From contig NZ_BMNR01000011.1 in the NCBI RefSeq assembly GCF_014646655.1, forward strand, positions 1-59,447: DNA of 59,447 nucleotides, in the 5' to 3' direction. This DNA comes from Yeosuana aromativorans. GTDB taxonomy: Bacteria; Bacteroidota; Bacteroidia; Flavobacteriales; Flavobacteriaceae. Of this stretch, positions 18,262 through 26,538 are shown one piece after another (position 1 is the first letter of the stretch; each line of letters starts with the position of its first letter). Both the position numbers and the translations under genes were made by a program. The notes below the pieces were generated by a model that saw only the letters and a list, made by a program, of their open reading frames with translations, had not been told where the DNA came from and searched no databases.

Positions 18262-19425
18262 TTAAAAATTCAGGATTTTAAATACTGACTTACGATTTTC
18301 CCGGTGTTTTGCTTCCGAACATTTTGTATGGTCATCGCATTCGTTAAATAGTCTGAGCTCTCCATAGGCTTTTCCAACAATCCTACTGGGCTCAATTCCG
18401 TTTTCATTCAAATAATTAAGGATACTTTGTAATCTACGTTCTGAAAGCGATTGATTATAATCAGTACTTCCTCTTGAATCAGTATGGGTATCAACTTCAA
18501 TGGAAAGTTTTGGATAGTCATTTAATATCAAAACCAATTTAGATAGTATGTCTTTGGATTGAGGCGTTAATCTCGACCAATCAAATGGAAAATAAATGTT
18601 TTCTAAAGCATTCAATCTATCTTGAATATTGCTTTTTTCCCTTTCTCTAGCTTCTTCTTTTTCCTTTTCTATTTGTGCCAACCTAGCTTGCTCTTCTTGG
18701 GCTTTTAACCTATGCTCCTCATCTATTTTTTTAGCCAATGCAACAGAATCCTTAACTCTGGCATTTTCTTTTTCAATGGCATTAATTGTGTCTAATTTAG
18801 CCATGCCCTCTTCAGTCAACTCTTTTTTGATATTGAATCTATAGACCAATCCTAGGGCATGCTGCAAATGATTTTTAACCCTTGGTTTCATGGCCCACTT
18901 CCCTGAGGAGTTGACATCTAAACCCAGATTATCAGAAAACCACACTCTAAATCCTACTACTCCATTGTAAGTTCCCCTGGAAATGTCATTGGCATGAGTG
19001 TAACCAACGCCAATGCCCAAATAAGGGTCAAACCATCCTGTATTGCCGATAATCTTATTTAAGTCGTAGCTCAACCTTGAATCGATGGAAAAGTAATCTT
19101 TGTCACTATCAAGTGGAAAGTTGTCTACTATTTTTCCTTTTTTGTATTTGTTGTAAGCTACAATACCTTCAATTCCTAACCCATTTTTAAAATATTTACC
19201 TATGCTTAATCTTGAAGGAAAAGGAACAGCGTTCCAAGCCTTCTTTATGTCAAATAAATTACCATAAGAATTACCCGAATCATCAATGGCATTAAAACCT
19301 ACGCCAAAAACCCATAAACTAACAATAGTGGAATCTTGTTTTGTGAGTGTTGGTTCGTTTTGAGAATAAGTAGTAACAATAGTTAGAAATAGAAAGACAG
19401 ATAAAATCCCTTTTTTAAGTATCAT
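18262..19425 (-). CDS. OmpA family outer-membrane protein
   Basis: 387 residues: signal peptide (to about YSQNEP), an N-terminal eight-strand-like barrel (about 30-200, with LGIGVGYTH and NLGLDVNSSGKW typical of OmpA/Opr barrels), a charged Lys/Glu coiled linker (about 215-270), and a C-terminal OmpA peptidoglycan-binding domain (IYFPFDW, VDTHTDSRG, LSERR, HRENRKSVF). Flavobacteria often carry such OprF-like proteins, which tether the outer membrane to peptidoglycan. The gene is monocistronic with its own terminator. The THTD and NRKS motifs show minor departures from the common GHTD and NRR. Confidence 0.88.
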   Translation of the reverse strand: MILKKGILSVFLFLTIVTTYSQNEPTLTKQDSTIVSLWVFGVGFNAIDDSGNSYGNLFDIKKAWNAVPFPSRLSIGKYFKNGLGIEGIVAYNKYKKGKIVDNFPLDSDKDYFSIDSRLSYDLNKIIGNTGWFDPYLGIGVGYTHANDISRGTYNGVVGFRVWFSDNLGLDVNSSGKWAMKPRVKNHLQHALGLVYRFNIKKELTEEGMAKLDTINAIEKENARVKDSVALAKKIDEEHRLKAQEEQARLAQIEKEKEEAREREKSNIQDRLNALENIYFPFDWSRLTPQSKDILSKLVLILNDYPKLSIEVDTHTDSRGSTDYNQSLSERRLQSILNYLNENGIEPSRIVGKAYGELRLFNECDDHTKCSEAKHRENRKSVFKILNF

Positions 19426-19550
19426 TTTAATTTGGGGTTAAAATTTTTGCTAAAATATCCAAACATTAAAAGGCAATGAAAAATTTACTTTAAATAGTAC
19501 AAATAATCGTTTATATGAACTTAAAATTGATTATGACTTACAAAATCATA

Positions 19551-19580
19551 AAAAAAACATCTTTTAAAAGATGCTTTTTC
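19551..19580 (-). terminator. Rho-independent terminator of the pirin operon
   Basis: The palindrome CATCTTTTAAAAGATG (19558-19573) is followed on the minus strand by T7. It lies 25 bp past the pirin stop and shares its core with the terminator at 18223-18244. Confidence 0.85.
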
Positions 19581-19597
19581 ATATAAAAATTGTTATC

Positions 19598-20320
19598 CTA
19601 GAATTCCATGGGAACTTCTATAAACAATAAACTGGAATCTTCCTCAGCATGTATTTCAAAAGAATCGGTTTCTGAAACACCAATAGCATCACGGGTTTCC
19701 AACACATTATCAGACAAGTTTACAGCGCCATAAATTGTCATAACATATACGCCATGTTGTGCACTTTTCAATTGATATTGAAATGCTTTTCCTTTATCCA
19801 AGTCTATTCTTGAAATGATAGCATCTTGATGGATTTTCAAACTACCTTCATGGTTTTCATCAATTGATGTGACCAATGTTTGAAGTTTGTTTTTTCGCTC
19901 GCTTTCTTCAAATACTTTTTGGTCATAACGTGGAGCAACCTGCTGCTTATTGGGGATAATCCAAATTTGAAACAATCCCAAATGCTCATCGTTAGACCCA
20001 TTGATTTCAGAATGCTGCAACCCTGTTCCTGCGGACATTACCTGTACTTCTCCCGGTACCACCGATTGCCACGCATTGTGCATGGAATCTCTGTGCTTTA
20101 AAACACCTTTTAATGGAATAGTAATAATTTCCATATTATCATGTGGATGGGTTCCAAATCCCATTTTAGGTGCAATAACATCGTCATTCAAAACTCGAAG
20201 AGCACCAAAATGCACTTTTTCAGGATTATAATATCCTGCAAAACTAAACGAATGGTTTGCTTGTAACCAACCATGATTTGCAAACCCTCTACTATCGGCT
20301 TTATGAACTATTGTTTTCAT
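19598..20320 (-). CDS. Pirin family protein (bicupin)
   Basis: A 240-residue cupin-fold protein. The metal-binding motif GTHPHDNMEI and a later H (LQHSE) give the 3-His/1-Glu site of the N-terminal pirin cupin; HGWLQANHSFSFAGYYNP at the start is family-typical. Bacterial pirins such as YhhW oxidise quercetin in vitro, but physiological roles are unclear and several are tied to redox stress. It is the last gene of a four-gene operon with a flavin reductase, a GNAT protein and a MarR regulator, which favours a stress or detoxification role. It starts 26 bp after the MarR stop behind a purine-rich stretch. Confidence 0.92.
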   Translation of the reverse strand: MKTIVHKADSRGFANHGWLQANHSFSFAGYYNPEKVHFGALRVLNDDVIAPKMGFGTHPHDNMEIITIPLKGVLKHRDSMHNAWQSVVPGEVQVMSAGTGLQHSEINGSNDEHLGLFQIWIIPNKQQVAPRYDQKVFEESERKNKLQTLVTSIDENHEGSLKIHQDAIISRIDLDKGKAFQYQLKSAQHGVYVMTIYGAVNLSDNVLETRDAIGVSETDSFEIHAEEDSSLLFIEVPMEF

Positions 20321-20346
20321 TTTTTTAATTTCCTTTCCTTAAATTA

Positions 20347-20784
20347 TTATCTCATTTTATCTAGCAGATTACTTAATTGCTCTGCTTCAACTTCGGTTAA
20401 ATTCTTCAATAAATCTTTGTTAAAATTATTTGGTATGGCATTTAAAAGCTCCTTTCCTTTTTGAGTGATTGCAATTTTAACAACACGCCTATCATGTTCA
20501 CATGGCAAACGCTCAATATATGCCTTGGCACACAACTTATCCATGAGTCTTGTGGCATTTGGAGAACGTTCAATCATTCTATCCTTGATTACTTGTACAT
20601 TCAAAGGTTCTTTGGCACCGTTTAAAATCCTCAAAATATTATACTGTTGTGGTGAAATGCCAAAAGGTTTAAAAAATTCGTTTTGGCAACCAGAAATCCA
20701 ACTAGCAGTGTATAAAATATTTAACAATGCCTTAATCCTGTTATTGGCAAAAGTTGAATTAATGTCTTTTGATAAATCTCCCAT
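20347..20784 (-). CDS. MarR family transcriptional regulator
   Basis: 145 residues with the winged-helix MarR fold: dimerisation helices at both ends, HTH about 50-75 (QYNILRILNGAKEPLNVQVI), recognition segment RSPNATRLMDKL, and wing CEHDRRVVKIAITQKGKELL with the conserved D-x-R. A cysteine early in the protein (WISGCQNEF, about residue 34) could be a redox sensor as in OhrR-type MarRs, although OhrR's usual context differs. It is encoded within the operon it probably controls; a near-perfect palindrome at 21661-21679 overlapping the promoter -33 box is the likely operator. Confidence 0.9.
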   Translation of the reverse strand: MGDLSKDINSTFANNRIKALLNILYTASWISGCQNEFFKPFGISPQQYNILRILNGAKEPLNVQVIKDRMIERSPNATRLMDKLCAKAYIERLPCEHDRRVVKIAITQKGKELLNAIPNNFNKDLLKNLTEVEAEQLSNLLDKMR

Positions 20785-20793
20785 AATTGCAGT

Positions 20794-21075
20794 TTAAAAT
20801 AACACATCAGCGTATTCTTGAGCTTTCTTTTTAAAGACCGCATTGGCAAAAGGACAAAGCGGCTTAATTTTTATGTTGTTTTCCCTAGCAAACTTTACAG
20901 CTGCATCCACAAGTTTATATCCTATGCCTTGACCTTTAAAAATATCATGAACCTCAGTATGGTCGATAATTATGTTATTTCCTGCATAAACGTAGGTCAT
21001 GACCGCTTCCTCCACGCCAGCATGCACTGCAAAAAATTTGCCTTTTCTCCCAATTTCTTCTTGTTGAATTTCCAT
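20794..21075 (-). CDS. GNAT family acetyltransferase, YjdJ-like
   Basis: A 93-residue minimal GNAT-like domain. The motif FKGQGIGYKLVDAAV corresponds to motif A (acetyl-CoA pyrophosphate loop), and the C-terminal IKPLCPFANAVFKK segment is typical of the short YjdJ/GTLF3A group. The substrate is unknown. It starts 2 bp after the flavin reductase stop and ends 9 bp before the MarR start, so it is firmly in the operon. Confidence 0.87.
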   Translation of the reverse strand: MEIQQEEIGRKGKFFAVHAGVEEAVMTYVYAGNNIIIDHTEVHDIFKGQGIGYKLVDAAVKFARENNIKIKPLCPFANAVFKKKAQEYADVLF

Positions 21076-21077
21076 AT

Positions 21078-21608
21078 TTATAATGCTTTTTGAAATTGTT
21101 CAATTGAATTTTTTAATTGCTCGTCTAATTCTTCATTGATAATTTTTCCATCAGCAAAATTATTTTCAAAAAAAGGCAACGAAAACACTTCCACAATGTT
21201 AGCATCATGGCGCGGAAATCTGTCTCTTGCAATGGCTAATACCGATTGTCCTCCTCTACCTCCGGGCGATGTTGCCATTAACAGCATTGGTTTATCAAAA
21301 AAAAGTTTGCTTTCAATTCTTGACATCCAGTCAAAAATATTCTTAAAAGCTGTTGAATAGGCCCCGTTGTGCTCTGCTAATGATATTATTATACCATCTG
21401 ACGATTTCAATTTATTTAAAAACTTATGAGCGTTATCTGGAATTCCAACTTCATTTTCATAATCAATTCCATAAATTGGTAATTCATAATCATTTAAATC
21501 CAACATCTCAACCTGACAATCCTTAGTCAAACCCGATACGTAGGTCACTAATTGTTTGTTTATTGAATGTTTGCTGTTGCTTCCTGCAAATGCAATAATA
21601 TGTTTCAT
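21078..21608 (-). CDS. NADPH-dependent FMN reductase family protein
   Basis: A 176-residue flavodoxin-like protein. FAGSNSKHSINKQL near the N-terminus is the FMN phosphate loop; SLAEHNGAYSTAFKNIFDW and MATSPGGRGGQSVL are family motifs. Members reduce FMN, quinones, azo dyes or chromate with NAD(P)H. It is the first gene of the operon with GNAT, MarR and pirin genes, behind a canonical promoter and palindrome. Together the operon looks like a MarR-controlled response to quinones or electrophiles; this is inference. Confidence 0.9.
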   Translation of the reverse strand: MKHIIAFAGSNSKHSINKQLVTYVSGLTKDCQVEMLDLNDYELPIYGIDYENEVGIPDNAHKFLNKLKSSDGIIISLAEHNGAYSTAFKNIFDWMSRIESKLFFDKPMLLMATSPGGRGGQSVLAIARDRFPRHDANIVEVFSLPFFENNFADGKIINEELDEQLKNSIEQFQKAL

Positions 21609-21632
21609 GCAATTTATATTTTAATTCTTAAA

Positions 21633-21663
21633 CAAATGTATGAATAAAAAATTTATTTTCCAA
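21633..21663 (-). promoter_or_regulatory. Canonical promoter of the flavin reductase-MarR-pirin operon
   Basis: On the minus strand TTGG (21660-21663) and TACATTTG (21633-21640) are separated by 19 bases, which fits the Bacteroidota sigma factor consensus. The -7 box is 24 bp before the ATG at 21608. Confidence 0.85.
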
Positions 21664-21679
21664 GGAAACTATTTCCATG
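21661..21679. promoter_or_regulatory. Candidate MarR operator palindrome
   Basis: CAAGGAAA-CTA-TTTCCATG is an inverted repeat with 7 of 8 arm positions matching. It overlaps the -33 box of the operon promoter, an ideal position for repression, and also lies 30 bp upstream of the divergent carboxylase promoter. Confidence 0.6.
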
Positions 21680-21708
21680 TAATATTATTTAATATTTAAT
21701 AAACATAG

Positions 21709-21741
21709 TTTGAAACTTTTTTTGAATGTTTTGTACATTAG
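21709..21741 (+). promoter_or_regulatory. Promoter of the acyl-CoA carboxylase gene
   Basis: TTTG (21709-21712) and TACATTAG (21734-21741, one mismatch to TANNTTTG) are 21 bases apart. The location rules out the upstream in-frame ATG at 21726 as the translation start. Confidence 0.6.
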
Positions 21742-21758
21742 CGTCAAACTTAAGGCAC

Positions 21759-23387
21759 ATGGATATCAACTTCAATAAAAACGAGGACCACAATAAACTT
21801 TTAGTATCTGAATTGACCAAACGACTTGCCAAAGTGCATCTTGGGGGTGGAAAAGCTAGCATTGAAAAACATCACGCCAAAGGCAAGATGACTGCTCATG
21901 AACGTATTGATTATTTATTGGATGCCAATTCAAAATCCATAGAAATTGCAGCTTTTGCTGGGGAGGACATGTATCCTGACCATGGTGGATGTCCTTCAGC
22001 GGGTGTTGTTGTTAAAATTGGATATATTAAAGGCAAACAGTGTATTGTTGTTGCCAATGATGCCACCGTAAAAGCTGGTGCTTGGTTTCCTATTACGGCC
22101 AAAAAGAATTTAAGAGCCCAGGAAATTGCTATTGAAAATAAATTACCCATTATCTATTTGGTTGATAGTGCCGGTGTCTATTTGCCATTGCAAGATGACA
22201 TTTTTCCGGACAAGGAACATTTTGGTCGTATTTTTAGAAATAATGCTATCATGAGCAGTTTGGGCATCACCCAAATTGCTGCCGTTATGGGTAGCTGTGT
22301 GGCTGGTGGTGCGTATTTACCAATCATGAGCGATGAAGCCTTAATAGTTGACAAAACCGGCAGTATATTTTTGGCCGGAAGTTATTTGGTAAAAGCCGCC
22401 ATTGGCGAAACCATTGACAATGAAACTTTGGGCGGCGCTACAACACATTGCGAAATTTCGGGAGTAACGGATTATAAGGCTAAAAACGATAAGGATGCGC
22501 TTAACACCATTAAAAATATTATTGACAAAATTGGAGATTATGATAAAGCTGGTTTTAATCGATCACAACCTGTAAAACCTAAAGAAAATCCTGAAGAATT
22601 ATATGGCATTATACCAAAATCAAGAACCGACCAATATGATATGTATGATGTCATAAAACGATTGGTTGATGATTCTGAATATGACGAATATAAAGCAGGC
22701 TATGGAAAAACGATCATTACATGCTATGCCAGAATTGATGGTTGGGCTGTTGGGATTGTTGCCAATCAGCGTAAATTGGTCAAAACCAAACAAGGTGAAA
22801 TGCAGTTTGGTGGCGTTATTTATAATGATAGTGCCGATAAAGCCACACGGTTTATAGCCAATTGTAATCAAAAGAAAATTCCGTTAGTATTTTTACAAGA
22901 TGTTACGGGTTTTATGGTTGGTAGCAAAAGTGAACACGGTGGCATCATTAAAGATGGTGCTAAAATGGTAAATGCCGTGAGTAATTCGGTGGTTCCTAAA
23001 TTTACTGTCATTATTGGAAACAGTTATGGTGCGGGCAATTATGCTATGTGTGGCAAAGCCTATGATCCCAGACTTATTGTGGCTTGGCCTAGTACCGAAC
23101 TGGCCGTGATGAGCGGAAATTCCGCAGCAAAAGTCTTACTACAGATTGAAACCGCTTCATTAAAGAAAAAAGGTGAAACCATTACCAAAGAAAAAGAAGA
23201 GGCTCTTTTTAATAAAATAAAAGACCGATACGATGCCCAAGTATCACCGTATTATGCGGCTGCACGAATTTGGACCGATGCCATCATAGATCCGTTGGAT
23301 ACCAGAAAATGGATTAGCATGGGCATAGAAGCTGCAAACCACGCTCCTATTGAAAAACCATTTAATATGGGTGTTTTACAAGTTTAA
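21759..23387 (+). CDS. Acyl-CoA carboxylase beta subunit (methylcrotonyl-CoA carboxyltransferase-like)
   Basis: A 542-residue biotin-dependent carboxyltransferase with crotonase-type N and C halves. Family motifs: HHAKGKMTAHERIDYLLD, VMGSCVAGGAYLP, SIFLAGSYLVKAAIGE, LGGATTHCEISGVTDY, and NSYGAGNYAMCGKAYDPR in the second half. The FLAG..LVKAA.GE and GGA..HC..SGVTD segments are closer to methylcrotonyl-CoA carboxylase (leucine breakdown) than to propionyl-CoA carboxylase. No biotin carboxylase subunit is nearby, so it must be encoded elsewhere. ATG 21759 is chosen because an upstream in-frame ATG falls within the promoter. Its stop shares TTAA with the convergent menE. Confidence 0.9.
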   Translation: MDINFNKNEDHNKLLVSELTKRLAKVHLGGGKASIEKHHAKGKMTAHERIDYLLDANSKSIEIAAFAGEDMYPDHGGCPSAGVVVKIGYIKGKQCIVVANDATVKAGAWFPITAKKNLRAQEIAIENKLPIIYLVDSAGVYLPLQDDIFPDKEHFGRIFRNNAIMSSLGITQIAAVMGSCVAGGAYLPIMSDEALIVDKTGSIFLAGSYLVKAAIGETIDNETLGGATTHCEISGVTDYKAKNDKDALNTIKNIIDKIGDYDKAGFNRSQPVKPKENPEELYGIIPKSRTDQYDMYDVIKRLVDDSEYDEYKAGYGKTIITCYARIDGWAVGIVANQRKLVKTKQGEMQFGGVIYNDSADKATRFIANCNQKKIPLVFLQDVTGFMVGSKSEHGGIIKDGAKMVNAVSNSVVPKFTVIIGNSYGAGNYAMCGKAYDPRLIVAWPSTELAVMSGNSAAKVLLQIETASLKKKGETITKEKEEALFNKIKDRYDAQVSPYYAAARIWTDAIIDPLDTRKWISMGIEAANHAPIEKPFNMGVLQV

Positions 23388-24469
23388 ACGATTGCCAACT
23401 TGTTTAATATTTTCTTACGTTGAATTTTGTCTGAAATGATATCAAATTTTTTGGTACAGTAAATTTTCTTCGGTTTTTCATATTTATCCAGAACTTTAAA
23501 TACGGATTTGTCAATAGTATCTATATCGCCTTCTAAAATCAAAATGATTTTTTCCCCAAACGTTTCATCTTTTTCCGAAGCAATAAAAAAACGTTGCTTT
23601 ATTTTGCCTTGTAATTTTTCTTCAATTGTTTCAGGAAATATTTTGACCCCTCCTGAGTTTATTACATTGTCAAACCTACCCAACCATTCAAATTCATCTT
23701 CAGAATAAAGTTTTACCAAATCATTAGTGACTATTGGGGTTTTTGATAAATGACCAGACTCTACAACCAAACAACCCCTATCATCTTGAGATATGGAAAT
23801 ATCTGGTAAGGTTTTAAAAATTGACTTACCCAAAGCAGTCATTTTTTGACCATTTTCAAAATTGTTCAAAGGTCTTAATGCAATATGGGTGGCGGTTTCA
23901 GTCATCCCGAAGGTCTCAAAAACATGAACTGGAAGATCTTGCAAATCTTCTATTAATTTATTTGAAGCCTTGACGCTTCCTATAATAATATTTTTAAAAT
24001 TACGAACTTCTTCCAGCGTATTTTGAAGTTGAATTGGCAACATGGCTGCAAAGTCATATTGTTTGTTAGTATCAAATACCGGTTTTGAAGTAGGTTCTGT
24101 TAAATCTAATTCCAAACCTAAAATCATGGCCCTTACCAACATCATTTTACCAGCAATAAAGTTGGCTGGCAAGCAATGAAGGGCTTTGTCACCAGGTTTT
24201 AAATTAAAAAAGTTTCCGGTGAAAATAGAGGAGTTCACCATGACCTGCTTGTCAATTTTCACTTGTTTAGGTTTACCAGTTGTTCCGGTTGATTTTACTT
24301 TGATAAAGGTTTTGTTATCCAGCCAATCCAACAGAAAATCACCAATGGCTTCCTCATAAGGCAATCCTTCTTTTACAAAACTGTAGGCAATCTCCCTGAT
24401 GTGTTCTTGATCATAGTTTACGCCATTAAGCTTAAACTTTAAGTGTACTTTATTATAAGTTGGTATCAC
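23384..24469 (-). CDS. menE: o-Succinylbenzoate-CoA ligase
   Basis: A 361-residue AMP-forming ligase of the ANL superfamily, shorter than the ~450-500 residues of most MenE but typical of Bacteroidota forms. It has the P-loop VKSTGTTGKPKQVKI, FETFGMTETATHIALR, and the C-terminal lid ending DKIQRKKILNKL with the catalytic-type Lys. It activates o-succinylbenzoate with CoA before MenB ring closure. The start is GTG at 24469. It is the last gene of the menB-menA-hydrolase-menC-CPBP-menE run; the assignment rests strongly on this context. Confidence 0.87.
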   Translation of the reverse strand: MIPTYNKVHLKFKLNGVNYDQEHIREIAYSFVKEGLPYEEAIGDFLLDWLDNKTFIKVKSTGTTGKPKQVKIDKQVMVNSSIFTGNFFNLKPGDKALHCLPANFIAGKMMLVRAMILGLELDLTEPTSKPVFDTNKQYDFAAMLPIQLQNTLEEVRNFKNIIIGSVKASNKLIEDLQDLPVHVFETFGMTETATHIALRPLNNFENGQKMTALGKSIFKTLPDISISQDDRGCLVVESGHLSKTPIVTNDLVKLYSEDEFEWLGRFDNVINSGGVKIFPETIEEKLQGKIKQRFFIASEKDETFGEKIILILEGDIDTIDKSVFKVLDKYEKPKKIYCTKKFDIISDKIQRKKILNKLAIV

Positions 24470-24496
24470 GTTTCCGTATATTTTTTAAAAGTTTTT

Positions 24497-25438
24497 TTAA
24501 TTCTCTATTTGAGGTTCTTGAACCTTACCAAACAGTTTTTCTGTCCAGTTGGTCCAATTGTATTTCTTAGCCAAAATTAACAGAATTATTGGAAATACTA
24601 TAAAGACGGGCATAAATATATCAGTAAAACCAGCCATTGTAGGATCTGATGTGTCCTTTAAAATAGAGTTGGTTTGAAAGGCCGTCCAGTCTGCTGTTAC
24701 CAATAAAGCCGTAAAGAGATTATTAGCGGCATGAAAACCCAGCGAAAGCTCCAAGCCTTCATCCATCAAAGTCATGATACCAAGAAACAAGCCAGTTCCT
24801 ATGTAATAAATCAATATAACATTTCCTAGTTTGTCAACTTCTGGATTGGCAATGTGCAGCAAACCAAAAGTAAATGATGTGATCAGCAATGGAATCCATT
24901 TATTTTTTAAAGTAACGCCAATACCCTGCATCAAATAACCCCGAAACAGATATTCTTCAAAACTGGTTTGAAGCGGTACTAACACAATGGCAATGACGCA
25001 TAATATCAAAAAAGGTTGCCAATGGAAGTTTACAACGTAACTTTCTGGGGACATAAAGTAATCAATCAGTACAAAGCTGCTAGAAACAATTCCCCATAAG
25101 ATAAAAATAAACCAAAATCGATTCCAATCTATTTTTTTTCTTGAGGTTGTCAACTGTATTAACGATTGATTGTGCAGGTATTTAACAACCAAAAATAACC
25201 CAAGTAACCCAACAGCATATGTTAAAAGCATTAAAAACAAATTTAGGTTGGGCTCTAAAAGAGTCATCATTTTATGTTCATCCAAGCCAAATATACTATC
25301 GCCATTTTTATAAGCCTGCAAAAAAACAGCAGCCGTAAATGGTATTTGGCCAATTATAACGGCAATTACTATTAGTAACAAACCAATTAAATAACGCCAC
25401 CATTCGTGCAATGCATTAAAAGCCTGAGAGATATACAT
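24497..25438 (-). CDS. CPBP family intramembrane metalloprotease
   Basis: 313 residues with about eight transmembrane segments. The four CPBP/ABI motifs are visible: EEYLFRGYLMQG (EExxxR), FTFGLLH (FxxxH), and GFHAANNLF (HxxxN/B). The family includes Rce1-type CAAX proteases and many bacterial proteins of unknown substrate. It lies between menC (2 bp away) and menE, inside the menaquinone cluster, as I recall from other flavobacteria. Whether it acts on quinone metabolism or is a passenger is unknown. Confidence 0.9.
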   Translation of the reverse strand: MYISQAFNALHEWWRYLIGLLLIVIAVIIGQIPFTAAVFLQAYKNGDSIFGLDEHKMMTLLEPNLNLFLMLLTYAVGLLGLFLVVKYLHNQSLIQLTTSRKKIDWNRFWFIFILWGIVSSSFVLIDYFMSPESYVVNFHWQPFLILCVIAIVLVPLQTSFEEYLFRGYLMQGIGVTLKNKWIPLLITSFTFGLLHIANPEVDKLGNVILIYYIGTGLFLGIMTLMDEGLELSLGFHAANNLFTALLVTADWTAFQTNSILKDTSDPTMAGFTDIFMPVFIVFPIILLILAKKYNWTNWTEKLFGKVQEPQIEN

Positions 25439-25440
25439 AT

Positions 25441-26478
25441 TTATAAGTTAAAATTCCAACTATTTAAGTTATTATAATAAAGTGCACCATTTTTAACTTC
25501 TAACGGCGACTCAATGTTATTAGTAAACAAACTTCCTGTTCCCAGACCCTGTGGTAAGTCACTCTGTTTGGTATAGGTATATTGCGCTATAGCGTTTAGA
25601 CCCACATTACTTTCTAGCGCGCTAGTTATCCACCATCCAATATTATTGTTTTCGGCAATGTCAATCCAGTCATCACTTGCTTTAAAACCGCCCACTAAAG
25701 TAGGTTTTAATATGATGTATTGTGGTTTGATTATTTCAAGTAATTCCTTTTTTATTTCGTTTGAAAAAACACCTATCAGTTCCTCGTCCAAGGCAATAGG
25801 TAAAGGTGTTTCAGAACATAGTCTGGTCATGTCTTCTATTAGACCTTGTTTAATTGGTTGCTCAATAGAGTGCAAGTCAAGTTCAGCTAATATGTTAAGT
25901 TTATCCAAAGCCTCAGTTGGTGAAAAGGCACCATTGGCATCAACACGTAATTCAATATCGTTTGACGAAAACTCGTTTCGTATGGATTTTAAAAGTTCTA
26001 TTTCCGTTTGAAAATCTATGGCACCAATTTTCATTTTGATGCATGTAAATCCTGCTTCAATTTTGTCTCTTATTTGTTGTCGCATAAAAGCTTCTGTCCC
26101 CATCCAAATAAGACCGTTTATAGGAATGGACTTTTTCCCATGGGTAAATTCTGAAGGAAATAATTTAAATGGATCTTCAGCTTGCAACGATTGTAAAGCC
26201 ATTTCCAAACCAAATTGAATACTTGGAAATTCTGTCAACTCATGAAATAAAATAGCTGAATCAAGATTTATATTATCACATACCCATTGTAGTTTCTCTT
26301 CAAAATTGGGTCTATCATCAACAGACAGTCCTTTAAACATACCACATTCACCTATGCCCTGTTTACCATTGGCATTGATTATTAAAAACCAGGTTTCCTT
26401 GGTCTTTAAAACTCCTCGTGATGTTCCACTTGGCTGTTTAAATTGTAGGATGTGTTTTTGGTAAGTAGCAGTTTTCAC
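25441..26478 (-). CDS. menC: o-Succinylbenzoate synthase
   Basis: A 345-residue enolase-superfamily enzyme that dehydrates SHCHC to o-succinylbenzoate. The KxK motif (CIKMKIG), metal ligands in RVDANGAF, SIEQP and ALDEELIG, and the second catalytic Lys (YIILKPTLVGGF) are in the expected order. Dipeptide epimerases share this fold, but the men neighbours decide for MenC. The start is GTG at 26478. Confidence 0.9.
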   Translation of the reverse strand: MKTATYQKHILQFKQPSGTSRGVLKTKETWFLIINANGKQGIGECGMFKGLSVDDRPNFEEKLQWVCDNINLDSAILFHELTEFPSIQFGLEMALQSLQAEDPFKLFPSEFTHGKKSIPINGLIWMGTEAFMRQQIRDKIEAGFTCIKMKIGAIDFQTEIELLKSIRNEFSSNDIELRVDANGAFSPTEALDKLNILAELDLHSIEQPIKQGLIEDMTRLCSETPLPIALDEELIGVFSNEIKKELLEIIKPQYIILKPTLVGGFKASDDWIDIAENNNIGWWITSALESNVGLNAIAQYTYTKQSDLPQGLGTGSLFTNNIESPLEVKNGALYYNNLNSWNFNL

Positions 26479-26538
26479 AAGCCAAAAATACTTAAATGAT
26501 TTTGGACTTTTGATACGTTTTTCTGTTTAAACATCAAT

